Shown piece after piece: positions 8,910 to 17,430 of a DNA stretch of 64,000 bases. A program made the translations under genes and the position numbers. Source of the stretch: Acidobacteriota bacterium. GTDB lineage: Bacteria; Acidobacteriota; Holophagae; Acanthopleuribacterales; Acanthopleuribacteraceae. How positions within the stretch are numbered: position 1 is the stretch's first letter; every line of letters begins with the position of its first letter. The notes beneath the pieces are model-generated. The model ran no database searches, was not told where the DNA came from, and worked only from the letters and a program-made list of their open reading frames with translations. The DNA is taken from assembly GCA_020439745.1 (NCBI GenBank), contig JAGQSC010000019.1, positions 62,001-126,000 on the forward strand. Reading direction: 5' to 3'.

Positions 8910-10085
8910 TTAGAGGAGGGCGTCAGCCAAATTTTTGAGCCATTCGGGTGTAATGGGTTCGCTGATCATGCCTTCGACATGGGAGCCCCTACCCCCGCCC
9001 CTCAATCCGAACATGCCCCCCCTCTGCTTCAACCACCGGGCAAGGTCGACGGATGCGGAATCAGCAATAAACCGGTCCTGCCCATAGGCAACTAGGACCG
9101 ATGCGCCTGATTGTTCCTGCAACTGCCGCGAAAAACGACGCGCCTCTTCTGGTTCAAATTCCGGGCGAATCAATACATGACTCGTACCCTGAACACGGCT
9201 CAACTCCTCAGCTACTTCCACATCGAGCAGTTTCGCTCGGTAAGCGCCTACTCGCTCTTGAACCTTACGGAGCTCAGCCTGTTGGCGCAAGATCGCTTCA
9301 TGGAGTTCATCAGGCGCGCATTTGAACAGATCAGCCGCAGCATGGATCTGGCTGTCTCGCGTTTCATAGCGATCCAAAGCACGTCGACCAGCCAAAAAAG
9401 TAATTCGCGAACCGCCCTTGTAGCGCTGATTCGCGATAATCATTACGGGACCAACTTGCCCCGTAGCGGCACAATGGGTTCCGCCACAAGGTGTGACATC
9501 AATACCTTCTATTTCGATCAAACGAATATTCGTATCCACTTTGGACGACCGTCTTAGACCGTATTGATCCAGTTGCGCCTTGTCTGGGTAATGTGCACGC
9601 ACGGCCTTGTCGTTCATGACTTGCTCATTCACGAGCGCCTGCAGGTCCTGCAACGCGTTTGGTTCAAGGGGTTCACAGTCGAGATCAATGGTCGATGCCG
9701 TCGAACCCAGCCTAGCAGACACCGTTTCTGCGCCAAATAGTGAAAATACGTCTGCCGAAAGCATGTGCTGACCCGTGTGCTGGCTCATCTGATCACGACG
9801 AAAACCCCAATCAATCACAGCTTCACATACATCTCCTGCACCGACCCCCGTGCAGTCCTTTACCAAATGCAGCACCCTGCCATCATCAATTTGCGTATCC
9901 ACCACTTCCAGTTCGGCTTCGTGCACTCGAAGGGTGCCTCGGTCACCCAACTGACCTCCCGATTCGGGATAAAACACCGATTGATTCAAGACCAAGGCCC
10001 ACCTGTCACCACAGTTACGTACTTCCACAATCTCCGCACGACAGCTTTGGACGAAGGCGTCTTTCTGTTCCAAACGTTGCGTCAT
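8910..10085 (-). CDS. alaX: Alanyl-tRNA editing protein (AlaX, long form)
   Basis: The 391-residue protein is a free-standing editing domain related to AlaRS. It hydrolyses mischarged Ser-tRNA(Ala) or Gly-tRNA(Ala) in the family. The zinc-binding motifs are visible: HTGQH (H103, H107) and CGGTH (C200, H204). A GG-rich N-terminal SGGQLGDRG motif and a C-terminal DHHA1-like region ending in a GGRGSH-type motif make it an AlaX-L type. The ATG at 10085 overlaps the stop of the glutathione peroxidase gene (ATGA), which decides the start; the frame is open further upstream. It is the last gene of the upp operon. Confidence 0.9.
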   Translation of the reverse strand: MTQRLEQKDAFVQSCRAEIVEVRNCGDRWALVLNQSVFYPESGGQLGDRGTLRVHEAELEVVDTQIDDGRVLHLVKDCTGVGAGDVCEAVIDWGFRRDQMSQHTGQHMLSADVFSLFGAETVSARLGSTASTIDLDCEPLEPNALQDLQALVNEQVMNDKAVRAHYPDKAQLDQYGLRRSSKVDTNIRLIEIEGIDVTPCGGTHCAATGQVGPVMIIANQRYKGGSRITFLAGRRALDRYETRDSQIHAAADLFKCAPDELHEAILRQQAELRKVQERVGAYRAKLLDVEVAEELSRVQGTSHVLIRPEFEPEEARRFSRQLQEQSGASVLVAYGQDRFIADSASVDLARWLKQRGGMFGLRGGGRGSHVEGMISEPITPEWLKNLADALL

Positions 10086-10564
10086 GATTGGCTGATCAAC
10101 CCCTTGATGTCGCGGCCAACCCGTTCCGGACTGTCCGTGGGTGCATAACGCTTGATCGGATTGCCCTGGCGATCCAGCAAGAACTTGGTGAAATTCCACT
10201 TGATGGCCTCGCTGCCTAACAGACCCGGCATGGCCTCCTTCAAGTAGACAAACAGTGGCGAAGCCGTTTTTCCGTTCACGTCGACCTTTGCCATGACTGG
10301 AAAGGTGACCCCGTAGTTCACTTGGCAGAATGATTGAATATCGCTGTTCTGGCCCGGTTCCTGAGCGCCAAATTGGTTACACGGGAAGGCCAACACGGCC
10401 AAGTCCTCGCCAAAGTGATTAGCCAATTCTTGAAGGCCCTGATATTGGGGTGTAAAGCCACATTTGGAGGCCGTATTGACGATCAACAGCACCCGCCCAC
10501 GGTAGTCAGAGAGACGGACATCGTCCCCAGCGGCGTTCTTCACAACATAATCATAGACACTCAT
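10082..10564 (-). CDS. Glutathione peroxidase family thiol peroxidase
   Basis: The 160-residue enzyme reduces peroxides with thiols. Seen motifs: NTASKCGFT with the peroxidatic cysteine C35, FPCNQFGAQEPG near residue 60-71, and WNFTKFLLD near 123. Cysteine replaces selenocysteine, as in most bacterial members, which in practice often use thioredoxin. The start overlaps the stop of upp (TAATG) and its stop overlaps the start of alaX (ATGA), so translation of the three is coupled. Confidence 0.93.
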   Translation of the reverse strand: MSVYDYVVKNAAGDDVRLSDYRGRVLLIVNTASKCGFTPQYQGLQELANHFGEDLAVLAFPCNQFGAQEPGQNSDIQSFCQVNYGVTFPVMAKVDVNGKTASPLFVYLKEAMPGLLGSEAIKWNFTKFLLDRQGNPIKRYAPTDSPERVGRDIKGLISQS

Positions 10565-11190
10565 TATTTCGTCCCAAAAATCTTGTCGCCGGCATCGCCC
10601 AGCCCTGGAAGAATATAACCCTTTTCATTTAATCCTCGATCCACCGCTGCTACGTAAATGTCGACATCAGGGTGAAGGTCCTGCACCTTTTCAATCCCTT
10701 CGGGCGCAGCAACCATGTGCAGGCATCGTATCGACGTACAGCCGGTGTCTTTGAGAAACTCAATGGCGGCACACAAGCTTCCCCCTGTGGCTAACATGGG
10801 ATCCAATACCAGCGCTGTTCGCTCTTCCAGTTCATTGGCCATCTTCTTGTAGTAGAAGAAGGGTTCCAGGGTGACTTCGTCGCGATACAAACCCACCACA
10901 CTAACTCGAGCGCCAGGCAGCAAGTCCAACACTCCGGGCATCATACCCAACCCGGCTCTCAAAATCGGAACCACCGTGATCTTTTTGCCTTTGATCTGTT
11001 GCACGGTTACGGGCCCTGCCCAACCTTCAATATCAATCGGCTCCACGTCCAGGTCTTTTGTCGCCTCATAAGTCAGGAGACGGGCCATTTCCGAACAAAG
11101 ATCTCTGAAATCCTTGGTGGAAATATGCGCTTGACGCATCAATCCCAATTTGTGTTGGACTAGCGGGTGGTCGATAACGTGCACGGACAT
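10564..11190 (-). CDS. upp: Uracil phosphoribosyltransferase
   Basis: The 208-residue enzyme makes UMP from uracil and PRPP (pyrimidine salvage). It shows the PRPP-binding loop as [12 protein letters not shown] near residue 128-139, the [11 protein letters not shown] block near 72, and the C-terminal [16 protein letters not shown] uracil-binding region. Length is standard. It is the first gene of the upp - peroxidase - alaX operon, with AAGGAA upstream of its ATG. Confidence 0.96.
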   Translation of the reverse strand: MSVHVIDHPLVQHKLGLMRQAHISTKDFRDLCSEMARLLTYEATKDLDVEPIDIEGWAGPVTVQQIKGKKITVVPILRAGLGMMPGVLDLLPGARVSVVGLYRDEVTLEPFFYYKKMANELEERTALVLDPMLATGGSLCAAIEFLKDTGCTSIRCLHMVAAPEGIEKVQDLHPDVDIYVAAVDRGLNEKGYILPGLGDAGDKIFGTK

Positions 11191-11321
11191 GAGCGAGTTC
11201 CTTTCGAAAGCTTCGTGCTATTCTAGCGCCCTTTTTGGTGGGAGATCGGTGAAAGCGTCCCCGGATAACCGACAGAATAGGGAACCGGGGCTAGAATAGA
11301 GAAAACGTCAAAGGATTTGCC

Positions 11322-11678
11322 ATGAAACCCAAACCCATTTCCATCAAAACAAAACGCATCGTTTCAAGCCAAGCACAGGCCCCGGCTCAAGCTCACAAAT
11401 TTACTTACGCTCGAGTGGGCCCCGACATCGTCCTTGAGGTAGGTCACTTTGATTTGGTTGAGTTGAGTGCCGCCATCCAATTGGCCCAAAAAGGACAAGA
11501 TGCGCAGACGAGCCTACACGTCACGCATCAATTTGCCCTTTCCCCGCAAGGTGCCATGAGTCTTTTGGAGACGGCCCAACAAATGGTGCAGGACTTGAAA
11601 AACTCAGGCATGATCAAGTTTCAATCCGGTGTTCCTGAAGGATTAATTCCGTTCTCGTCGGAGCCGGGCAGCGACTAA
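11322..11678 (+). CDS. Small unknown protein, DUF3467-like layout
   Basis: A 118-residue protein with a basic N-terminus, a short beta-rich middle (FTYARVGPDIVLEVGHFDLVE), and an amphipathic tail (ALSPQGAMSLLETAQQMVQDL). The layout, a beta strand pair followed by a S/P-x-x-A-x-x-L-L-E-T helix, recalls DUF3467 proteins, but the match is loose. The ATG at 11322 follows AAAGGA. It stands alone, convergent with the DUF3775 gene one base away. Confidence 0.55.
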   Translation: MKPKPISIKTKRIVSSQAQAPAQAHKFTYARVGPDIVLEVGHFDLVELSAAIQLAQKGQDAQTSLHVTHQFALSPQGAMSLLETAQQMVQDLKNSGMIKFQSGVPEGLIPFSSEPGSD

Positions 11679-11679
11679 C

Positions 11680-12297
11680 TTAATCCTTCTTGCTGGAGGC
11701 GGCTGCCAGGACACTTTCAAAACCATCTTTCTCGCGAGGTGGTAATCCGAAAAGGCGGCGGTCCTCAGGTGTTACCAGGAAGTTCTTATGCTCCATCATA
11801 TCGATCAAACGTTTCATACCAGAGACCGAGCCATAGCGTTCCTTGAATGAAGCTATTGCAAACTGACCTACCAGTTGCTCACTTCGCTTCACTTCTTCCT
11901 CTGTGAGAGGCATGGGTGCTTCGGCTATTTTCTGATACCGCTTGTGCCTTGCCAGGCGTTCCATGGCGTAACGCAGAATTTGGGGCATCTTGCGCTTGGA
12001 TGCGCGATACAGATCGTTACTTGAAACCTTTAGCGCGTTGTCCACCAAATCATCCCAATCGTCGGGAATCACCTGGTTGTCGCGACCAAGCCAAAAAAGT
12101 GCCGTCAATTCGGCTCGCTCTTCGACGGACAGTTCATCCAAAAACTGGTCATATGCTTTGATATTTGGGTCGTGAGCAAGCTGGGCCAACTGCTCCTCGC
12201 CAGGCATGGTCGCGTCTTGATCGCCAAAATCAAGGTGTTCACAGGCGCGAGCAAGTAGAATCAATGCCTGGACCGTCTGCTTTCGCAATGCTCTCAT
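11680..12297 (-). CDS. DUF3775-domain protein
   Basis: From the ATG at 12297 the protein is 205 residues (the frame is open to 12336). The middle carries the DUF3775 pattern: IKAYDQFLDELSVEERAEL followed by TALFWLGR and a later DDW. The C-terminal half is helical and charged (SEQLVGQFAIASFKERYG). It is soluble and intracellular; the function is unknown in the family. Confidence 0.7.
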   Translation of the reverse strand: MRALRKQTVQALILLARACEHLDFGDQDATMPGEEQLAQLAHDPNIKAYDQFLDELSVEERAELTALFWLGRDNQVIPDDWDDLVDNALKVSSNDLYRASKRKMPQILRYAMERLARHKRYQKIAEAPMPLTEEEVKRSEQLVGQFAIASFKERYGSVSGMKRLIDMMEHKNFLVTPEDRRLFGLPPREKDGFESVLAAASSKKD

Positions 12298-12378
12298 AGG
12301 GACCACGTGTTCAAGATTGTGACTGAATATTATCAAGAATCTTGTTCAAAGGACAATCACCCCATCACAAATCGCATC

Positions 12379-12570
12379 TCAAGGATGTGTTGATTCGACG
12401 TTGATTGGGAACCGTTCGCCCCTTAAGATAGTCTGCAACTCCTGCTTAAGGAGAGCGTCAATAGCTGGCACTTGCGCCAGCACCTCAAGAGGAGTCCCAT
12501 CCAAACATGTTTTTTCCCGGCGAAGCGTCATTCGAAACCAGCATTGTCTTATGTTTTGATGACTCATCAA
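12379..12570 (-). CDS. Possible small protein, unrecognised
   Basis: A 60-odd-residue frame fills the gap between the DUF3775 gene and the redox operon. TTG at 12570 or ATG at 12567 could start it, with AAGG about 10 bp upstream. Residue make-up looks protein-like (CLDGTPLEVLAQVPAIDALL), but no family is recognised and no neighbour supports it. It may be a chance frame. Confidence 0.35.
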   Translation of the reverse strand: MMSHQNIRQCWFRMTLRREKTCLDGTPLEVLAQVPAIDALLKQELQTILRGERFPINVESTHP

Positions 12571-12616
12571 GGAAAGACCTTCGTTTCGTGCCTGTGTTCA
12601 AGGACCAGGTGATTGA

Positions 12617-13900
12617 GTGATCATGGACTGGATCACATCGCCCATGTGGCCCCGCATTGCTGTGGGCTTCGCCTTTGCCGCGCTGGCAGCCTTCTTGATG
12701 GCAGCGATTCGTCAACGATCTCTGAGACTTGCAGCACAACGCCAACGCGATCATGATGAACGCCAAGTATGGCGGCTCCGACTGGATGCCGCAGCTGCAC
12801 TCCTGAAACGCAACGAGAGCAACACATATTCGTGGTCCGGATTTCGCAAGTTCACAGTTAGTGAACGCCACGAGGAATGTGCCGGCGTGGTCTCATTCAC
12901 CCTCCTGCCCCACGATCGCAGACCTCTGCCTTCATACTTGCCGGGTCAGTTTCTAACCTTCAAGATTAAGCACCAGCATCAAGTGATTCGCAGATGTTAT
13001 TCACTGTCCGATGCACCCGATTACCCGATAGGAAATCCCCGCACGAGTAGTATTCTCCAACAACCCTCTTATCGCGTGACCATCAAACGCATTGAAGGAC
13101 CGGAAGGTCCTGGAATCTGTTCAAACTACTTTCATGATCAGGTACAAGTTGGGACGATCCTGGATGTAGCAGCGCCTTCAGGATATTTCGTTTTGGACCC
13201 AGAGGACCCTCGCCCGGTGGTGTTTTTGGCTGCTGGCATCGGTGTAACTCCATTGTTTAGCATGGTCCGTAGCATCTGCAATTCTGGCAGGAGTCATCAA
13301 CGCGAAGTGTGGTTTTTTCTGGGTATTAGGGATCGTGAACACGGTGTTTTTAGAGAATCACTCGAACAGCTGGCCCATACCCACGATAATCTGAACCTCC
13401 ATATTTGTTACAGCCAGTTACCCATGGGTACCCCCATAGACCGACGGTTTGAACATCGAGGTCGCATTTCCATAGATTTGCTCAAACAACTCTTGCCGGC
13501 AAACAACTATTCGTACCTGATGTGCGGGCCCGAATCGATGATGACTGGCATGCGATCGGCACTGCGTGATTGGGGCGTTCCAGATGACGATATTCAGCAA
13601 GAAGTCTTTTCAGCCATTCGCCAACCCTTGCGAACGACCACCCCAACGGCAAAAGTCACATTCGCCAAATCGGATATGACATGTGTTTGGAATGCCGAGG
13701 AAGGTTCAATCCTTGACTTTGCGACCGCCCATGGAATTGTCATCGATTCAGGTTGCAGGGCAGGAAGCTGTGGCTCTTGCATGACCGCCATCCGGTCGGG
13801 CGAGGTTGACTACGTAAGCCACCCAGGGACATCGATTGAAGACGGAAGTTGTTTAACATGTATTGCTGTCCCAAAAACTGATTTGATCATTGATGCCTAG
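12617..13900 (+). CDS. Membrane-anchored flavin reductase with C-terminal 2Fe-2S ferredoxin
   Basis: The 427-residue protein has one N-terminal membrane segment (about residues 10-30), a flavodoxin-reductase-like FAD domain with RCYSLSDAP (flavin binding) near residue 126, an NAD(P) domain with LAAGIGVTPLFSMV near 202 and MCGPESMM near 302, and a plant-type 2Fe-2S ferredoxin domain with CRAGSCGSC near 386-394 and a last Cys about 28 residues later. The family moves electrons from NAD(P)H through flavin to the 2Fe-2S cluster and a partner. Start is GTG 12617 or ATG 12623. It is the first gene of the redox operon; the next starts 8 bp after its stop. Confidence 0.9.
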   Translation: MIMDWITSPMWPRIAVGFAFAALAAFLMAAIRQRSLRLAAQRQRDHDERQVWRLRLDAAAALLKRNESNTYSWSGFRKFTVSERHEECAGVVSFTLLPHDRRPLPSYLPGQFLTFKIKHQHQVIRRCYSLSDAPDYPIGNPRTSSILQQPSYRVTIKRIEGPEGPGICSNYFHDQVQVGTILDVAAPSGYFVLDPEDPRPVVFLAAGIGVTPLFSMVRSICNSGRSHQREVWFFLGIRDREHGVFRESLEQLAHTHDNLNLHICYSQLPMGTPIDRRFEHRGRISIDLLKQLLPANNYSYLMCGPESMMTGMRSALRDWGVPDDDIQQEVFSAIRQPLRTTTPTAKVTFAKSDMTCVWNAEEGSILDFATAHGIVIDSGCRAGSCGSCMTAIRSGEVDYVSHPGTSIEDGSCLTCIAVPKTDLIIDA

Positions 13901-13908
13901 GAGGAAGC

Positions 13909-14892
13909 ATGATTCGCATTCTATTGATATGTGTCATCGCAACATGGGTCCAAGCCCAGCATATGGATCCTGAGCTCACCGTCGGACCAGACCAGTGCGG
14001 TGAATGCCACAAAAATGAATTGGCTGTTTGGAAAGAAACCAAGCATCATAAGAGCTTCTTTGACATCACTCGGTCAGAAGAGGGGCGCCAAATTGCCCAG
14101 AAAATGGGTATCAAGCGAATCAAACGCGAAAGTGACTGTCTTAACTGCCATTTCACCTCCATCCCTGAAAACGATGCCATTGTTCCCGTAGCTGGGATAT
14201 CCTGCGAATCGTGCCACGGACCTGCCAAGAACTGGATCGACGTTCACAATGATTATGGCGGCAAGGACATGAAAAAGGAGGACGAGTCGCCTGATCACAG
14301 GGTGAAACGACTGGCGGATGCAATTGCAGGTGGTATGTTGCGACCCGACAACTTGTATCTGGTAGCCGAAAACTGCTTTCAGTGCCACACAGTCCCCAAT
14401 GAACGGTTAGTCAACGAAGGGGGTCACACGGCAGGAAGTGCGTTCGAATTGGTCTCTTGGTCACAAGGCGAAATTCGCCATAACTTCCTTCGCAGCGATA
14501 CAGGCGATCAGAACATGGAGGCCAGTGCCAATCGCAAACGCATGATGTTCATCCTGGGCCAAGTTTTAGATCTCGAGTACAGCTTGCGGGGCACCGCATT
14601 GGCCACGGCCAAAGCTGAATACGCCGTATCCATGGCCAAACGCTCAAAATTGGCAGGTTTGAGGTTAAAGAAAATTCAGGAAACGCAGCCTGTGGCCCAA
14701 GTGCAAAAGATCATTGAACTTGCAGATAGCGTTGAACTCAAGCTGAACAACGCTGATGCACTAAATAGGGTGGCTGATCAGATAAGCGAACTCGGCCAGG
14801 AATTGGCACGCAGCTACGACGGCAGCGCATTTTCCGCCCTGGACGCTCTGTTACCTGACCCATCTACTTACAAGGGATCACCGGCCCTTTAA
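13909..14892 (+). CDS. Secreted tetraheme cytochrome c (c554-like)
   Basis: The 327-residue protein has a signal peptide (about 18 residues) and four CXXCH haem sites: CGECH, CLNCH, CESCH and CFQCH in the first 165 residues. The spacing and the segment ISCESCHGPAKNW match the cytochrome c554 family. The last 130 residues are a long helical region without haems. It should be a periplasmic electron carrier. A strong AGGAGG lies just before the ATG, right after the stop of the flavin reductase gene. Confidence 0.92.
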   Translation: MIRILLICVIATWVQAQHMDPELTVGPDQCGECHKNELAVWKETKHHKSFFDITRSEEGRQIAQKMGIKRIKRESDCLNCHFTSIPENDAIVPVAGISCESCHGPAKNWIDVHNDYGGKDMKKEDESPDHRVKRLADAIAGGMLRPDNLYLVAENCFQCHTVPNERLVNEGGHTAGSAFELVSWSQGEIRHNFLRSDTGDQNMEASANRKRMMFILGQVLDLEYSLRGTALATAKAEYAVSMAKRSKLAGLRLKKIQETQPVAQVQKIIELADSVELKLNNADALNRVADQISELGQELARSYDGSAFSALDALLPDPSTYKGSPAL

Positions 14893-14902
14893 TTGAGGCG
14901 AC

Positions 14903-16636
14903 GTGCTGAATCTAGGCCCTGACAACAATCTTGAATTTTCACTTTATGGCAATGCGCTGGACAGGCGCATGCAAGAAAAGGACGTCAACCGTATTTTGGA
15001 GATGGCTCCTTTCTCCAAGATCGATGCCTCCAAATTTCCGGCGTCTAAATCCCTCCAAGAGCTCCTTGAGCAGGATGCACGACTTGTCACCTTCATGCCA
15101 GGCGATATTATCGTTCGAAGGGGAGACTACGGAACGTCTGCGTTTTTCATTCTACGAGGATGCGTGCGCGTGGTTACCAGCCCCGAGATCGAGGACGCTG
15201 CGTTAGGGCACACGCCCACGCCAAAGCGGACCCATTGGCAGGCATTCAAACAACTATGGACCAACCACCACGAGCCTGAGTATCGGCCTCCTTTCAAAGG
15301 GTCGACCGGTCACTTGCAAACCCAAACACGTTTAGCAAGTGATACCCAAGAGGTTAGAGCCTACTTGTCCGACCCCAAATCTGTGATCGAGCGCTATGCG
15401 ACCATTCCGATCCAAGCAGGTGAATTTTTTGGGGAAATTGCCGCCTTGACTCGCACGCCGAGAACGGCCACGATCTTCGCCGAAAACGTGTGCCAAATGA
15501 TCGAGATACGGTGGCAAGGTTTGCGAGATTTACGTCGGTTCTCCACAGAGTTCCGCCAGGAAATTGACCAGATTTATCGTGAGCGAAGCCTGAAGACGCA
15601 CCTCGCTGAATCCAGTCTGTTCAAGCATCTCGATGTGCACCAACTCGGTCAATTGGTTGACGCAACCGAATTTGAAAGCTACGGAGATTTCGATTGGTAT
15701 CCTGAGTTCCGCCGCACCGATGCAGCGCGCCACGGCCAGCAAATCGCCAAGGAACCGCTCATCGCTCAGGAAGGTGACTACATTAACGACCTGTTGCTGA
15801 TCAGGGCGGGATTCGCGCGTCAGAGCATCCAAATCAACGAAGGTCACCGGACTATCGGCTACTTGGGAAGCGGCGATGCGTTCGGGTTAGAAGAGTTGAT
15901 TCAATCAACGCAAACAGGTCGCGCTATTGCATTGAAGCATTCTCTTCGCGCCGTGGGTTACGTCAACCTGCTTCGGGTTCCTGCCGACTTGATCCAAGAG
16001 TTGGTACTCCCGCGATTGCCAAGCCGATTCCATCCACCCAAAGTGCCTGACCTCCAGACAACCAGTCAAGCCTTTGACTACGTAGAGAGTCCCGACCGAA
16101 TGGATGAGGGATTGTTGAATTTCATAGTAGGTGGTCGACACAACAATGGGACCGCGACCATGCTCATCCACCTCAATCGCTGTACAGGTTGCGACGACTG
16201 CGTGCGAGCCTGTAGCCGGGCACATGACGGAAATCCCAGATTTGTTCGGCAGGGACCAAGGCATCAGCATCTAATGGTGGCTTCAGCCTGCATGCATTGT
16301 GTCGATCCCGTCTGCATGTTAGGTTGCCCAACCGGCGCCATTCACCGCAAGGAAATCACGGGTGACGTAGATATCAACCCAAAAACATGCATCGGTTGTT
16401 CGAACTGTGCCAATAACTGTCCTTACGACAACATACGTATGGTTGAAGTAACCGATGCCCACGGTGAACCGCATTTTGACTTAGACACCGAGCGACCTCG
16501 CCTGCAGGCCACAAAATGCGACCTCTGCTCGGATCAAGTAACCGGCCCTGCCTGTCAATACGCCTGTCCTCACGATGCTTTGAAACGTATCGATATGCGT
16601 CAGACACAGTCTTTCAAGAACTGGCTTCAACCATGA
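14903..16636 (+). CDS. Double cyclic-nucleotide-binding protein with four 4Fe-4S motifs
   Basis: The 577-residue soluble protein has two cNMP-binding-like domains. The first includes MPGDIIVRRGDYGTSAFFIL near residues 66-85 and FFGEIAALTRTPRTAT near 175-190; the second includes GDAFGLEELI near 323. A DmsB/NrfC-type iron-sulfur domain follows with four cysteine clusters (CTGCDDCVRAC; CMHCVDPVCMLGC; CIGCSNCANNC; CDLCSDQV...CQYAC) at about residues 428-560. The combination implies electron transfer gated by ligand binding, which is an inference. The start is GTG 14903 with GAGGCG upstream. Its stop overlaps the next start (ATGA). Confidence 0.9.
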   Translation: MLNLGPDNNLEFSLYGNALDRRMQEKDVNRILEMAPFSKIDASKFPASKSLQELLEQDARLVTFMPGDIIVRRGDYGTSAFFILRGCVRVVTSPEIEDAALGHTPTPKRTHWQAFKQLWTNHHEPEYRPPFKGSTGHLQTQTRLASDTQEVRAYLSDPKSVIERYATIPIQAGEFFGEIAALTRTPRTATIFAENVCQMIEIRWQGLRDLRRFSTEFRQEIDQIYRERSLKTHLAESSLFKHLDVHQLGQLVDATEFESYGDFDWYPEFRRTDAARHGQQIAKEPLIAQEGDYINDLLLIRAGFARQSIQINEGHRTIGYLGSGDAFGLEELIQSTQTGRAIALKHSLRAVGYVNLLRVPADLIQELVLPRLPSRFHPPKVPDLQTTSQAFDYVESPDRMDEGLLNFIVGGRHNNGTATMLIHLNRCTGCDDCVRACSRAHDGNPRFVRQGPRHQHLMVASACMHCVDPVCMLGCPTGAIHRKEITGDVDINPKTCIGCSNCANNCPYDNIRMVEVTDAHGEPHFDLDTERPRLQATKCDLCSDQVTGPACQYACPHDALKRIDMRQTQSFKNWLQP

Positions 16637-17430
16637 ACAAGGCCCTTTTCGCGCTTTTTTGTTTGTTGTTGTCCTGGTGGTGGTGGCTTTCACTTGAGAG
16701 AATCGGGCCTGTTGCCAGCTTAACAGGTTGGACATTAACGGGCTGTACCTTATTTCTGGCGGCGTATCAGCTTCGCAAATGGCTCTCGATTTTACCTTTA
16801 GGTTCTGCACAACAGTGGATGCAACTTCATGTGTGGATCAGCTTCATGGCTGCATTTATATTTTTTTGGCATACGGGGTTGCGCCTCCCGGACGGCTTGT
16901 TTGAATGGGCGCTATACAGCTGTTTCGCAGCAACTTGGATGTCGGGATGTCTGGGCTGGATTGTCACAACAACCATGCCCCGTCGATTAGCGCGACACGG
17001 TGACGTCATCATTGCCGATGAAATTCCAGTGATCAGGCGTCAACTTCAATTGGCCGCGGACCAACTGGCCTTGGATTCCGTGTCGGATACGGGTTCCACA
17101 ACTTTGGCGGAGTTCTACCAACGCCGACTTGCTTCGTTCTTTGGGAAGCAAACCCATCGATGGGTACACCTGACAGGAAGCAGACGGGTACATGCGTGGC
17201 TCGATCAAGAATTTGCCCAGATTCAGCGGTTCATGGCTGAACCTGAGTGGAAGAACTTGAATCAACTCCGTGAATTGGCGTTTGCCAAGATCAATACAGA
17301 TGTTCAGGGTGCAGGCACCTGGCTTCTCCGACGATGGCTATTTGTTCACATTCCATTGACCCACGCCCTAATTGTCTTGATTGGGTTTCATATCTTTTGG
17401 GTGTACCTCTTCAACGCGGGGTCAATCTAA
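16633..17430 (+). CDS. Diheme b-type cytochrome-like membrane protein
   Basis: From ATG 16633 (overlapping the upstream stop, which decides the start) the protein is 265 residues. It has about four membrane segments in the first 115 residues and one at the C-terminus. Histidines H66 and H80 in one helix, and H239 and H253 in the last, are each 14 residues apart, the spacing that in b-type cytochromes places two haems across the membrane. The middle (residues 120-230) is a cytoplasmic helical part. The role inferred is to pass electrons across the membrane between the 4Fe-4S protein and the cytochromes c. It ends in TAATG with the next gene. Confidence 0.8.
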   Translation: MNKALFALFCLLLSWWWWLSLERIGPVASLTGWTLTGCTLFLAAYQLRKWLSILPLGSAQQWMQLHVWISFMAAFIFFWHTGLRLPDGLFEWALYSCFAATWMSGCLGWIVTTTMPRRLARHGDVIIADEIPVIRRQLQLAADQLALDSVSDTGSTTLAEFYQRRLASFFGKQTHRWVHLTGSRRVHAWLDQEFAQIQRFMAEPEWKNLNQLRELAFAKINTDVQGAGTWLLRRWLFVHIPLTHALIVLIGFHIFWVYLFNAGSI

